A stretch of DNA of 64,000 nt from Candidatus Tenebribacter davisii (GTDB taxonomy: Bacteria > Cloacimonadota > Cloacimonadia > Cloacimonadales > TCS61), in the NCBI GenBank assembly GCA_030765535.1, contig JAVCCH010000194.1, positions 1 through 64,000 on the forward strand, in the 5' to 3' direction. Positions within the stretch are counted from its first letter, which is position 1, and each line of letters starts with the position of its first letter. The translations under genes were made by a program, and so were the position numbers. Shown piece after piece: positions 28,824-37,672 of this stretch. The notes beneath the pieces were generated by a model, which worked only from the letters and a program-made list of their open reading frames with translations, did not search any database and was not told the origin of the DNA.

Positions 28824-28847
28824 CAGCTGCCCCTGGCAGCTGGTTTT
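28824..28847 (+). terminator. Probable terminator after the ferritin-like gene
   Basis: A perfect 8-bp stem (28824-28831 with 28835-28842) with a 3-nt loop is followed by GTTTTG. The T run is short, so termination may be partial and some transcript could reach selD. Confidence 0.6.
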
Positions 28848-28938
28848 GCCCTCTGACGGCAGGCATTACAGCACTAACTTCAACTTGACATAAAATCACT
28901 ATCTCATCATTTGAGCACAATTGTTTTGGAGAGTGATA

Positions 28939-29991
28939 ATGGATAAAAAAGAAAATATCGTAAAGTTGACCCATTTTGTAAAAGCGGCTGGCTGAGCTGG
29001 TAAGGTAAGTCCGGCGGACTTAAAAATAATACTCAGTGGTCTAAACTTTCCCTCTTCTGAAAGAACACTGGTGGATAGAACTGATAATGATGATTCCGGA
29101 GTTTACAAGATAACGGATGATATTGCTATAGTGCAGACAGTTGATTTTATAACTCCTGTAGTTGATGATCCCTATATATACGGTCAGATAGCAGCTGCCA
29201 ACAGTCTAAGTGATATTTACGCCATGGGAGCGAAAGTAAACACGATCCTCAATATTGTAGCTTATGATAATTGCCATTTAACCAAGCAAATACTGCATGA
29301 TATACTGCATGGCGGAATGGATAAGATAAGGGAAGCCGGCGGCGTTGTTCTGGGTGGACATACCATAGAAGATATTGAGATGAAATACGGTCTTTCTGTT
29401 ACAGGAACTGTACATCCGGGGAAAGTTTTGCGAAATAATACCATCAAGGCTGGAGACAGGATAATTCTTACCAAACCTTTGGGAATGGGTGTTATCACAA
29501 CTTCACTTAAGGCTGAAATGGCTCCTAAGAGTGCTGTGGATAAAGCAATCTTTCATATGTCTTCTTTGAATAAAACTGCTTCCGAACTGGCTGTGGAGAT
29601 TGGCGTAAGTGCTATGACCGATGTAACCGGATTCGGTCTGCTGGGACATATGTATGAAATGATAAATAAACAAACTTCAATTGAACTTGATCATGCTAGA
29701 ATTCCTATAATTGAGGAAGCTTTTGATCTGGCGAAATCCAGCTTATTCCCCGCCGGCACAATTCATAATACTGATTATTACAGTTCTCATGTTGTTTTCA
29801 AAAATAGTTCAATTGAAGAATATAAAAGAACTCTTTTATTCGATGCTCAAACTTCTGGTGGTCTGCTAATATCTGTTCCAAAAGAGAAAGCTGACCTGCT
29901 TTTAGATAAGATAAGATCAGCTGGAATTGAATGGGCTGCTGTCATTGCGGAAGTTACCGATTCTACAGAGCATAATATAGTTGTAAGTTAG
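28939..29991 (+). CDS. selD: Selenide, water dikinase with in-frame UGA (selenocysteine 19)
   Basis: ATG 28939 lies after TTGGAGAG. Read through the TGA at 28993-28995, the frame gives 350 residues; a plain ORF search sees only the part from GTG 29071. The N-terminus reads LTHFVKAAG-Sec-AGKVSP, where the catalytic Cys/Sec and Lys of SelD are expected. After it come the usual AIR-synthase-like motifs (DDSGVYKITDDIAIVQTVDF, GGHTIED, MTDVTGFGLLGHMYEM, DAQTSGGLLISV). SelD makes selenophosphate from selenide and ATP for selenocysteine and selenouridine. Other sel genes are outside the window. Sec call rests on alignment of the motif and on the hairpin just downstream. Confidence 0.93.
29006..29022 (+). 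promoter_or_regulatory. Candidate bacterial SECIS hairpin inside selD
   Basis: A 7-bp perfect stem TAAGTCC (29006-29012) / GGACTTA (29016-29022) carries the loop GGC. The loop begins 17 nt after the UGA at 28993-28995, in the distance range known for bacterial SECIS elements, and has G in its first positions as SelB requires. It is a short version, so pairing below the stem with 28996-29005 may extend it. Confidence 0.75.
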
Positions 29992-30042
29992 AAATTTTAG
30001 ATATTTAAGCTATAATAATTTAACAACAGAATTTATTTATTT

Positions 30043-30091
30043 TTAACTTGACAGTTAATTCCAAAAACTTTTCTTTAACTAAGTGGTTAAA
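30043..30091. promoter_or_regulatory. Twin operators of the S24-type repressor
   Basis: Two copies of an inverted repeat TTAAC-N6-GTTAA lie at 30043-30058 and 30074-30091 (the second extended to TTTAAC/GTTAAA). Their centres are 32 bp apart, about three helical turns. The spacer of the first is TTGACA, a perfect -35 box. Binding there would block the promoter of the downstream repressor gene, indicating autoregulation. Confidence 0.7.
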
Positions 30092-30111
30092 TTTTAAGCA
30101 GGGAGATAAAT

Positions 30112-30759
30112 ATGCCATTTGGAAGAAGAATGAAGGATGTTTTAAAAAAACTGGATCTCACACAGGTCGGTCTGGCAGAGAAGTTAGATATTTCCAACGT
30201 TGTAATAAACCGTTATATTAAGGGTAAAACAAATCCTAACTACGATTTTCTTAATAAGCTTGCTACCACTTTCAACATAAATATCACCTGGCTCATCACT
30301 GGTGAAGGTCCTATGTTCCCCACCCGTAATACTGAAGTTATAGGCAGTCGAGAGTATTTCCATATGCCCATTCTGGATAATGTAAGCTGCGGTTCTCCTC
30401 AAGAGATAGAATCAGCTGAACCTTTAGATCACATAATGATGGATACCAGTTCACTTTCCGGTGATTTTAATTCTTATTTTGCCTTTTATGCCAGTGGAGA
30501 CAGTATGGAACCTTACATTTCCAATGGTGATGTCATCATCATAAAGCAGTGTGATAACTGGGTTGCTGCTGATGAAAGGATCTGTGCCGTGCGGGTGGAT
30601 GGTGAAGTTACACTAAAGAAAATAAAATCTTTTACGGAAGGGAAAGAGATACTGCTGCAACCTTTCAATAAAGATTACGAGCCAATACTTCTGGATAAAT
30701 ATTCCCTGCGCGAATCACTTCTTATCGGTATTGCAGTCATGTCTGTCAGGAATCTGTAA
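30112..30759 (+). CDS. Helix-turn-helix/S24 peptidase-like repressor (LexA/CI type)
   Basis: 215 residues after AGGGAGA. Residues about 5-65 are an XRE-type helix-turn-helix (LTQVGLAEKLDISNVVINRYIKGKTNPNYDFLNKLA). Residues about 85-210 are an S24/S26 self-cleavage domain with the Ser nucleophile in YASGDSMEPYI, the Lys in EVTLKKIKSF and a plausible Cys-Gly cleavage site in NVSCGSP, in place of the usual Ala-Gly. It resembles phage CI repressors and HdiR-like regulators. No phage genes are around, so it is a chromosomal stress regulator or a relic. Likely autoregulated by the twin operators. Confidence 0.87.
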   Translation: MPFGRRMKDVLKKLDLTQVGLAEKLDISNVVINRYIKGKTNPNYDFLNKLATTFNINITWLITGEGPMFPTRNTEVIGSREYFHMPILDNVSCGSPQEIESAEPLDHIMMDTSSLSGDFNSYFAFYASGDSMEPYISNGDVIIIKQCDNWVAADERICAVRVDGEVTLKKIKSFTEGKEILLQPFNKDYEPILLDKYSLRESLLIGIAVMSVRNL

Positions 30760-31135
30760 TTTTCTTAATCTTCTCAAGTAATAACCAGCTTGCTATAGAA
30801 CCCAGTAAGTAATAAATAAAGTCACTTGGAACAAATGTTGTTCCCAAGATAGTTCTGCCTATAAATGTAGCTCTTATGATTTGCAGGAAAGGCGGATGCC
30901 AAAGCTGTAAAAACTCCAGAATACAAGTTATTACAAATACTGCTAATGCTATTTTCCATGGTTTAGATTTAATAAAAATGAATAGGAACAACAGACACCA
31001 GAAAATTACATAGAGAGAACCGCCTAATGAATCATTGAACCATTTAGAATTTGGACCTGCATAGAATTTGCTGGCAAATCCAAGAGGTGTAATAATTGAA
31101 ATTGCTATAAGCGTAATTAATCTGATCTTTCTCAT
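30746..31135 (-). CDS. DUF2809-like membrane protein
   Basis: 129 residues from ATG 31135 (a TTG 39 bases upstream is less likely). Four hydrophobic helices; GGSLYVIFWCLLFLF, CILEFLQLWHPPFLQIIRAT and LGTTFVPSDFIYYLLGS match the conserved positions of the DUF2809/VanZ-like integral membrane family. No function is established. Its 3' end overlaps the repressor gene by 14 bp in a convergent arrangement. Confidence 0.7.
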   Translation of the reverse strand: MRKIRLITLIAISIITPLGFASKFYAGPNSKWFNDSLGGSLYVIFWCLLFLFIFIKSKPWKIALAVFVITCILEFLQLWHPPFLQIIRATFIGRTILGTTFVPSDFIYYLLGSIASWLLLEKIKKITDS

Positions 31136-31216
31136 CTTAATTAATAAGAATTGATCTGGTAAAATAAAGCTCAAATAAAAAATAACTAATTTATGAGTAT
31201 TTATAAAACTGCATTA

Positions 31217-31384
31217 TTAGTGGATGTATGAATTTTTATGTTTAGCAGGGCTTTTCCTGTCTTCTATAAAAGCTCCTTCATGCTTATACTCTTCTTTAGT
31301 ATTCAGCGCTTCTTTTATATCGTTTGTAAGCTTAATTATCTTACCACTGCCAGTTTTAATTGTGTAACGTTCTTTTTTACTCAT
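31217..31384 (-). CDS. Small basic protein, 55 residues
   Basis: ATG at 31384 is preceded at ideal distance by AAGGAGATAATT, a strong ribosome site. The 55-residue product is rich in Lys and Glu (MSKKERYTIKTGSGKIIKLT at the start) and ends in a charged, probably disordered tail. No cysteine, no hydrophobic helix. I do not recognise a family. The start signal and complete frame make it a credible gene; the role is unknown. Confidence 0.55.
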   Translation of the reverse strand: MSKKERYTIKTGSGKIIKLTNDIKEALNTKEEYKHEGAFIEDRKSPAKHKNSYIH

Positions 31385-31606
31385 AATTATCTCCTTGGCA
31401 AATTTTCTATATTCACGATTTATTAATGTTTTTTTTGATGATTATGTCAAACTAAAAAATAATATCTGGTAATTACATAGTTCATAAATTTGGAATTAAC
31501 TCTATTATAAAAAGATTGATAATTAGCTTTATTCTTGACAAATATATTGTGCAAACTATTTAAGTGTACAGATGAACAATGAATAAATTCAAAAAAGGGA
31601 GAGAAT

Positions 31607-31855
31607 ATGAAAAGATTATTAAAGATTTTACTAGTAGTAATGGCACTTTCTATACTTCTTTCAGCCTGTGCTCCACCACCACCACCGGTGACAAAGGGGC
31701 AATTAGGAACAGCTGAAACTGAAGCAATAGATGAAGAAAAGAAAGCAGACGAGTTGAATACTGAGATGCAATCTTTAGAAGCTAAATTAGCTGAAGAAGA
31801 AGCTGAACTTAAGAGTTTGAAAGAGTATCAAAAAGAACTGGAAGCAGGGAAATAG
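31607..31855 (+). CDS. Small lipoprotein with coiled coil
   Basis: 82 residues, AAAGGGAGAG ribosome site. A signal peptide ends in the lipobox LSAC (Cys21), followed by a Pro run (APPPPPV). Residues about 40-82 are a heptad-rich, Glu/Lys/Leu coiled coil (EMQSLEAKLAEEEAELKSLK). It is the first gene of a pair with the LysM protein, 9 bp apart, so an outer-membrane lipoprotein linked functionally to a peptidoglycan-binding partner is likely, perhaps as a Lpp-like tether. No known family recognised. Confidence 0.75.
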   Translation: MKRLLKILLVVMALSILLSACAPPPPPVTKGQLGTAETEAIDEEKKADELNTEMQSLEAKLAEEEAELKSLKEYQKELEAGK

Positions 31856-31864
31856 GAGTAAACT

Positions 31865-32752
31865 ATGAAAAGAATAATAATTTTATCATTAGTCGCTTTA
31901 CTGGTATTACCTGTATTGATCCAGGCACAAGTTACTTATCTTTCTGAAGATGAGTATAAAGATCTTAAAAAGAAAGAAAGATTAGCTTATTGGGAAGATC
32001 TTGAAACTGATCTTGCTAACTATCAGCAAAGAAAAGCTGACGCCATAGCCGATCAGGACAAATATACTGCTAGAATTGAGGAACTTAATGGCGAAATGGT
32101 TCCTGTTCAAACAGAATATGACAAAGTTCATGGTGAAATTCTTGAGTTTCTTGGTGTAACTGAAGATGATTTTGCTGGAATTATGCAAAAGATCAAATAT
32201 TACAATGGTGAGATAGACAATTGGGATGGTCTTACTGATAAAGAACTCTGGAGTGCTAAGAAAACTGTTAAGGCTCTTGTAGCTGATTATAAAGATTACA
32301 GAGGCTCCAAGTATGGTAAAGTTCCAGATTTCAGAAGCGACTTTTCTGATCTTGATAACAAAATTGCAAATCTTTGTGATAATCTGGAAAATGCTAAACC
32401 TAAATATTACGAAGATGATTATACAATTGTAAAAGGTGATTGGCTTTCTAAAATTGCTCAGTACAGTTTCATTTACGGAGATATGTCAAAATGGCCTGTA
32501 ATCTATAGAGCTAATAGAGACCAAATTAAAGATCCTAACTTTATCTATCCTGATCAAGTTATTAAAATACCACGTGGTCTTCCTTATGAATGGAAGGTTT
32601 ACAAAGGTGAATGCCTGTGGAAAATTGCCGGTTATCAGGAAGTTTATGGTAATGCTGCAAAATGGCCGCTTATCTTTAGAGCAAATAAAGATCAGATCAA
32701 AGATCCAGACCTTATTTATCCTAACCAGATCTTTGAAATTCCTAGAGATTAA
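31865..32752 (+). CDS. Exported protein with two C-terminal LysM domains
   Basis: 295 residues, ribosome site AGGAG. Residues 1-22 are a signal peptide ending IQAQ. Residues 25-175 are helical with a coiled coil (WEDLETDLANYQQRKADAIA). Two LysM units follow at about 187-240 and 242-294 (YTIVKGDWLSKIAQYSFIYG..., YKGECLWKIAGYQEVYG...), each ending in a conserved IYPDQVIKIPRG-like strand, the classic fold for binding N-acetylglucosamine in peptidoglycan. Together with the upstream lipoprotein it forms an envelope module in the periplasm, closed by a terminator at 32768. Confidence 0.88.
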   Translation: MKRIIILSLVALLVLPVLIQAQVTYLSEDEYKDLKKKERLAYWEDLETDLANYQQRKADAIADQDKYTARIEELNGEMVPVQTEYDKVHGEILEFLGVTEDDFAGIMQKIKYYNGEIDNWDGLTDKELWSAKKTVKALVADYKDYRGSKYGKVPDFRSDFSDLDNKIANLCDNLENAKPKYYEDDYTIVKGDWLSKIAQYSFIYGDMSKWPVIYRANRDQIKDPNFIYPDQVIKIPRGLPYEWKVYKGECLWKIAGYQEVYGNAAKWPLIFRANKDQIKDPDLIYPNQIFEIPRD

Positions 32753-32767
32753 TCTAACTAAATACGT

Positions 32768-32800
32768 GAAGCCTCTCTATCCAGGAGAGGCTTCTTTTTA
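32768..32800 (+). terminator. Intrinsic terminator of the lipoprotein/LysM operon
   Basis: A perfect 10-bp stem (32768-32777 with 32785-32794) with a 7-nt loop is followed by a T run. It separates this operon from pgpH, which starts 10 bp later. Confidence 0.92.
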
Positions 32801-32809
32801 ATAAAACAA

Positions 32810-34900
32810 TTGAAAATAAACAAAATCCACCTAATCATTTTTACAGCTCTTCTAATTGCATTATTGCATTTTGCTTATAATCCATATCGCAATGTATCAA
32901 ATATTTATGATTTGAAACTTGGTGAAATTGCAGAGAAGGATATCAATGCACCTTTTGATTTTAATGTTTATAAAAGTAAGGAAGCCCTGAAAGCTGAACA
33001 AACAGTTGCAGCTGCAAAAGTACAACCTATTTATAAAGTATCCGAAAACCTGAAATTCAATGCTCAAAAGAACTTGGATTTTGTATTTCAGCACTTTATT
33101 CTTCAGGATGGACTTGATATTCAAAAAACTAAAACAAAATTAAAACAAAATGGTTATGAACTTTCGCTCGAAAACATCAAACTGTTAATGAATGAAAAGA
33201 GAAGAATAAGTATTTATAATTTTCTGAGTGAAAACATTACCAAAATATTTACAATAGGTATATATTCAGACAGTTATAGATATCAGGAAATAAAGATATC
33301 CAAATCTAACAGAGTTGTAGAGTATAATCTTAATCGATTGTATTCACTGGAAGAGGCAAAAAATAAATTAGTTAACTGGTATACTGTTGAAAGCGAAAGA
33401 CATCTAATTCATGAACTTGCAGATATTATTTTAATAGAGAATATCATCGTTGATAACGATATGACCGAACTTGAAAAGAAAAAGTTAAAAGAGAATGTTT
33501 CTCTCACTCTGGGAAAAGTTAAAAAGAATGAAAGGATCATTGGTAAAAATCAAAAGGTTACACCTATTGAACTTCTCAAATTACAATCACTTTTAAAAGC
33601 ACAGAGAGATTTCCAATCATCCCGGAATAACGTTCAGTTAATGTTATCCTCATTTGGGATATTCCTCCTTTCATTACTGATATTGTTCCTTTTTGATTAT
33701 ATTATTGTAATTTTCTTTCCAAGTAATTTTTCCTCGATTCCAAGAACTATTATTATCCTCAGCAGTATTCTGATCTCAATTATTTTAACTATATTTATTA
33801 ATAATATCCTTGTAATTCCATCCTTGATTATTCCATTCAGTTTGTCTGTGCTTATCATTGCACTCATATTTAACCCGCACATTGGAATTCTTTTTAATTT
33901 TATTATACTTATATTTGTTTCCATATTCCTCAATTGGAGTTTCACAAATCCAATGATCTTAAGTTTAACGACCTTTGGTGGCATTATTGCACTTAAACAT
34001 ATGAAAAAGAGACAGGAATATTACCCGATCACACTTTATTTACTGATCTCATTTTTTATTGTGACAACCTCCGTATCGCTTATTAAATTTGAAGGTATCA
34101 CGATCTATTTCTGGCATCTTCTCTGGGGTTCTATTTCATGTATAACCTCGGTTGTCGGATTGATCCTCTTAACACCTTTTATAGAAAGAAAATTAAATCT
34201 GGCAACAAAACAAATTTTATTAGAATTACTTGATTTCGATAATGAGTTATTAAAGAAAATGGCTACTGTTGCATCGGGAACATATCATCATTCTCTTATC
34301 GTAGGAAATCTTTCAGAAAGTGCTGCAGAAGCTGTTGGGGCAAATCATCTGCTTGCCAGGGTAGGAAGCTATTATCACGATATTGGTAAGCTGGAAAATC
34401 CGCAGTTCTTTATCGAGAATAATCCTGAATCAACTGAACTTCATGATAAAATGATGCCTACAGAGAGTGCTCGACTGATTAAAAATCACATCAGTAACGG
34501 TGTCGCAATGGCCAGAAAGTATAAACTTCCGAGATCTGTTATTGATATCATTCAACAACATCATGGAACCGGACAGATAAAGTTCTTCTACAATAAAGCC
34601 ATAGAAGCTAAACTCGAATTTGATGAAGAACAGTTCTACTATTCCGGTCCTAAAGCCTATACCAAAGAAGCCTCCATTGTAATGATAGCAGATATTGTTG
34701 AATCCACAACAAAATCGTTGGATGATTTCTCTGAGAAGAGATTGAAAAAAGTATTGGACGATACGATCTATAATCTCATAAATGAAGGTCAACTGAATGA
34801 ATCACCTCTTACCTTGAAAGAACTTGAAAAAATTAAAATTTACATGCTGCCCATATTAATGGGAGTGTATAGGAAGCGACTTGAATATCCCGAAATTTAG
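32810..34900 (+). CDS. PgpH-type 7TM-HD phosphohydrolase
   Basis: 696 residues from a TTG without a clear ribosome site; no better upstream start exists. One N-terminal helix, an extracytoplasmic 7TMR-HDED domain (about 40-260), about seven transmembrane helices (about 270-460), then a cytosolic HD domain (about 475-660) with TYHHSLIVGNL, YYHDIGKL (HD pair) and HHGTG. The family (PgpH, YqfF) hydrolyses c-di-AMP to pApA, and in many genomes lies beside ybeY, as here. It overlaps ybeY by 20 bp. The intact HD pair predicts activity; the identity of the nucleotide is inferred from the family. Confidence 0.88.
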   Translation: MKINKIHLIIFTALLIALLHFAYNPYRNVSNIYDLKLGEIAEKDINAPFDFNVYKSKEALKAEQTVAAAKVQPIYKVSENLKFNAQKNLDFVFQHFILQDGLDIQKTKTKLKQNGYELSLENIKLLMNEKRRISIYNFLSENITKIFTIGIYSDSYRYQEIKISKSNRVVEYNLNRLYSLEEAKNKLVNWYTVESERHLIHELADIILIENIIVDNDMTELEKKKLKENVSLTLGKVKKNERIIGKNQKVTPIELLKLQSLLKAQRDFQSSRNNVQLMLSSFGIFLLSLLILFLFDYIIVIFFPSNFSSIPRTIIILSSILISIILTIFINNILVIPSLIIPFSLSVLIIALIFNPHIGILFNFIILIFVSIFLNWSFTNPMILSLTTFGGIIALKHMKKRQEYYPITLYLLISFFIVTTSVSLIKFEGITIYFWHLLWGSISCITSVVGLILLTPFIERKLNLATKQILLELLDFDNELLKKMATVASGTYHHSLIVGNLSESAAEAVGANHLLARVGSYYHDIGKLENPQFFIENNPESTELHDKMMPTESARLIKNHISNGVAMARKYKLPRSVIDIIQQHHGTGQIKFFYNKAIEAKLEFDEEQFYYSGPKAYTKEASIVMIADIVESTTKSLDDFSEKRLKKVLDDTIYNLINEGQLNESPLTLKELEKIKIYMLPILMGVYRKRLEYPEI

Positions 34901-35315
34901 ATCAATATACTTAAATAATAAAACCGCTAACAATCTTGGAGCTGAAGCCTTTGAAGAGTTGTTCCTTCTTGTTATCAGCGGTGAATCACGACCTCCGGAC
35001 AGCTTTATTAACCTGGAGCTTACAGAGGATGGTTCAATACAGCAATTGAATAAAAAATATCTAGGAAGAGATGAAGTAACAGATGTTCTCTCCTTCACAG
35101 CCGATATTCCGGGAGTTAACCTGATCGGAGATATTATCATTGACACCAAAGTTGCAGATAGACAAAAAGAAGACAGATCATTAAAAGAAGAAGTGCAGAT
35201 TCTGTTCTTACATGGTCTTCTGCATTGCCTTGGTTATGATCATTTAGCGGCATCCGATAAGAAAATTATGAATGCAAAAGAAAAAAAATATTTTAAATTA
35301 TTAATTCGGGAGTAA
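34881..35315 (+). CDS. ybeY: Endoribonuclease YbeY (rRNA maturation)
   Basis: 144 residues from TTG 34881 with AGGAAG upstream, overlapping the end of pgpH. The zinc motif HGLLHCLGYDH gives ligands His111, His115 and His121, and LGRDEVTDVLSF plus IIIDTKVADRQ are also diagnostic. YbeY is a single-strand endoribonuclease in 16S rRNA 3' end maturation and ribosome quality control. It sits in a five-gene operon with pgpH and a CNNM protein, a common arrangement. Confidence 0.94.
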   Translation: MNIPKFRSIYLNNKTANNLGAEAFEELFLLVISGESRPPDSFINLELTEDGSIQQLNKKYLGRDEVTDVLSFTADIPGVNLIGDIIIDTKVADRQKEDRSLKEEVQILFLHGLLHCLGYDHLAASDKKIMNAKEKKYFKLLIRE

Positions 35316-35325
35316 ACACTAACCA

Positions 35326-36594
35326 GTGAACTTAAATTTTTTATTAATATCAATCTTTGGATTTCTTATTCTTTCTGCTTTTTTTTCAGGATCAGAGACA
35401 GCCTTCTTCTCATTATCAAAGATCCAGATAAAAAAATTAGAAAATAACAAAAATAAGAGTTCAAAAAGAATTATCAGACTTCTCAGAAATTCTAAAGAAT
35501 TACTCATAATAATACTCTTGGGTAATACTATTGTTAATGTTGCTGCATCTTCCACTGCCGCACTAATTGCCATTAATATTGGAGAAAGTCATTTTCAAAA
35601 CTTTTCACAATCTATAATTATGCTGATAGAAATTGTCATAATGACGATCTTACTTCTTATTTTTGGTGAGATCGCCCCAAAATTATATGCATTTTCATCA
35701 CCAGAGAAAGTTGCCCGTTCTTCCAGCTTAATTCTGGAAGTCATCAAATTTGTTTTCTGGCCTGTAATCAAAATACTGGAATTGATCAGTTCATTATTAT
35801 CTGTGAAAAAGCATAAAGAGGAAGAGCCGGATATTACATCAGAAGATTTTAAGAATCTGATAAGATCAAAAGTTACACATCACTCTTTAGAAGAAAACGA
35901 AAAACAGATTATTTCCAGTATTTTCCGTTTTTCTTCTACTGATGCTAAAAACATTATGACGCCAAGAGTAGATATGGCTGGTGTTGACACCTCTGAAGGA
36001 TTGCAAAAAGTTAAGGATACAATAATCAGTTCCGGTCACTCTAAAATTCCGATTTATAAAACTAATATTGATAATATTATTGGCATAATTTATGCTAAAG
36101 ATATAATCTTGAATCCTCAGAAAAGTACAATCAGTTCTCTACTACGTCCTCCGCTTTTTATAACTGAGAATACCAAGATACAGAAACTGTTGAATAAATT
36201 CAAAAGGAGTAAGATCCTTATTGCTATAATCGTTGATGAATATGGTGGAACTGAGGGATTGATCACTCTGGAAGACATTCTGGAAGAAATCGTTGGTGAG
36301 ATCCGCGATGAATATGATAAAGAAAAACCCAATATAGTGCAGCAGAATAAAAATACTTATATAATTAATGGCATGTATACTATCTCAGAATTAAATGAAA
36401 AATTCATGTTGGATATCGATGAAGAGGAATATGATATCCTGGCTGATTTCATTTACGATAATTTCAACAAAGTACCAGATGAAAATGAGAGTTTTATTTA
36501 TCAGGATATGGTCAAATTCACTGTTAAACGCGTCAAGGCGAGACGGATTCAATATATTACTTTAGAAGTAATTAATAACGACGATGAATCATAA
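35326..36594 (+). CDS. CNNM/CorC-type (DUF21-CBS) membrane protein
   Basis: 422 residues, GTG start. DUF21 occupies residues about 1-190 with three transmembrane helices (FFSGSETAFFSLSKIQIKKLE, LGNTIVNVAASSTAAL, LLIFGEIAPKLYAFSSPE). A CBS pair follows at about 200-330 (IMTPRVDMAGVD, VDEYGGTEGLITLEDILEEIVG), and the C-terminal CorC_HlyC domain lies at 340-415. The family includes hemolysin-type and Mg2+/Co2+ efflux proteins. Fourth-frame overlap is absent; the next start overlaps its stop by 11 bp. Transport role inferred from family. Confidence 0.9.
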   Translation: MNLNFLLISIFGFLILSAFFSGSETAFFSLSKIQIKKLENNKNKSSKRIIRLLRNSKELLIIILLGNTIVNVAASSTAALIAINIGESHFQNFSQSIIMLIEIVIMTILLLIFGEIAPKLYAFSSPEKVARSSSLILEVIKFVFWPVIKILELISSLLSVKKHKEEEPDITSEDFKNLIRSKVTHHSLEENEKQIISSIFRFSSTDAKNIMTPRVDMAGVDTSEGLQKVKDTIISSGHSKIPIYKTNIDNIIGIIYAKDIILNPQKSTISSLLRPPLFITENTKIQKLLNKFKRSKILIAIIVDEYGGTEGLITLEDILEEIVGEIRDEYDKEKPNIVQQNKNTYIINGMYTISELNEKFMLDIDEEEYDILADFIYDNFNKVPDENESFIYQDMVKFTVKRVKARRIQYITLEVINNDDES

Positions 36595-37306
36595 ATTTAT
36601 TCTTATTGCAGTAATAATTCTTCTTATTCCTGTATTTGTCTGTGCAGAGAGTTTTGATATTTCAATTAAATACTTGGGTATTAGTGTTGTGAAAGTTAAA
36701 ATAACCAATGAAGATTCAACTCTTTCCGTTCAAGCAAGATCGACCTTTATTGCCAGTATTGCTTCTAATATGAATAATCGATATACTTCTGTATACACAG
36801 GAAATTATTTGCCTTTTACATATCAGAAACAGATTAATCAAGGTGATTATTTTGAAGATAGAATAGTTAAATATGACAGACAACATCTAACAGCGCAAAG
36901 AATTAGCAGTATCTCCTCTGAACGTAATAGTGAATATGAGATCAAATCTGAAAGCAGGGATTTTTTCTCAGCTCTTTTTTATCTCCGTAAAGCAATTGAT
37001 GAAGTGCAGGGTGAGATGTGGGTTGATGCCAATAAACTTATCTGGAATGTACAGTATTCAGTTATAGGGAAAGAGATAATATCAACAAAACTTGGCAGGA
37101 TAAATACCATTAAAGTTAAACTGAATTTCCAGAAATATTCAAACAGGGAAAAAGAGCGTTCTGATATGCTTACAAATAACCTGGTAAATGAAGAGAGGTC
37201 ACTGATATTCTGGTTCTCTGATGACGAGCAAAGACTTCCAGTAAAAGCGAAATTTTTAATGAAACCATTTGCTGTAGTCTGGAAATTAAACTCTTACAAA
37301 AAATAA
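36584..37306 (+). CDS. Exported DUF3108-like protein
   Basis: 240 residues, starting inside the end of the CNNM gene. Signal peptide at residues 1-20 (ending VCAES). The pattern ISIKYLGISVVKVKI, YTGNYLPFTYQKQINQGDY and DFFSALFYLRKAI resembles DUF3108 periplasmic proteins, a beta-rich, lipocalin-like family with no known activity. Part of the pgpH-ybeY operon, and the next gene starts 10 bp after it. Confidence in the family is moderate. Confidence 0.65.
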   Translation: MNHKFILIAVIILLIPVFVCAESFDISIKYLGISVVKVKITNEDSTLSVQARSTFIASIASNMNNRYTSVYTGNYLPFTYQKQINQGDYFEDRIVKYDRQHLTAQRISSISSERNSEYEIKSESRDFFSALFYLRKAIDEVQGEMWVDANKLIWNVQYSVIGKEIISTKLGRINTIKVKLNFQKYSNREKERSDMLTNNLVNEERSLIFWFSDDEQRLPVKAKFLMKPFAVVWKLNSYKK

Positions 37307-37315
37307 ATTATTTAA

Positions 37316-37669
37316 ATGAATAAAAAAAAATTTAAAATTGCTTTTTGTGTCTGGACTGTAATTATATTTACATTAACCTCAATTCCAAAATTACATTCAC
37401 CACTGCATGATTCTCTTAATGTTGATAAACTAGCTCATTTTATTGTTTATCTGATATTTGCCTATCTATTCATGAGAATGTATGATAAAAGCCAATATAA
37501 TAAGAAACTCAAGTTTATAACTATTCTAGCTTTTATTATCCCGGTTTTTGATGAATTACATCAAATCCCAATTCCCGGAAGATCCTTTTCCTATTATGAT
37601 ATTCTTGCTGACTTCCTGGGATTTCTCACAGTGATGATCTACTTCAGAATCAAACTAAAACGATCTTAG
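37316..37669 (+). CDS. VanZ-like small membrane protein
   Basis: 117 residues. Four hydrophobic segments with the VanZ-like signatures TSIPKLHSP, VDKLAHFIVYLIFAYLF and FDELHQIPIPGRSFSYYDILADFLG. The conserved Asp-Lys-xx-His and Asp-Glu-xx-Gln like positions are those of the VanZ superfamily, whose founding member gives low-level teicoplanin resistance; most members are of unknown function. Last gene of the plus-strand operon, converging on a Cys-rich gene 3 bp away. Confidence 0.8.
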   Translation: MNKKKFKIAFCVWTVIIFTLTSIPKLHSPLHDSLNVDKLAHFIVYLIFAYLFMRMYDKSQYNKKLKFITILAFIIPVFDELHQIPIPGRSFSYYDILADFLGFLTVMIYFRIKLKRS

Positions 37670-37672
37670 ATA

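Noticed and set aside
28993-28995. Frameshift or nonsense mutation making selD a pseudogene
   Set aside because: The stop is UGA at the active-site position with a suitable hairpin downstream and the frame is otherwise intact, so selenocysteine is the better explanation.
30043-30759. Prophage start
   Set aside because: Only the repressor is present; no integrase, portal, terminase or tail gene is seen on either side.
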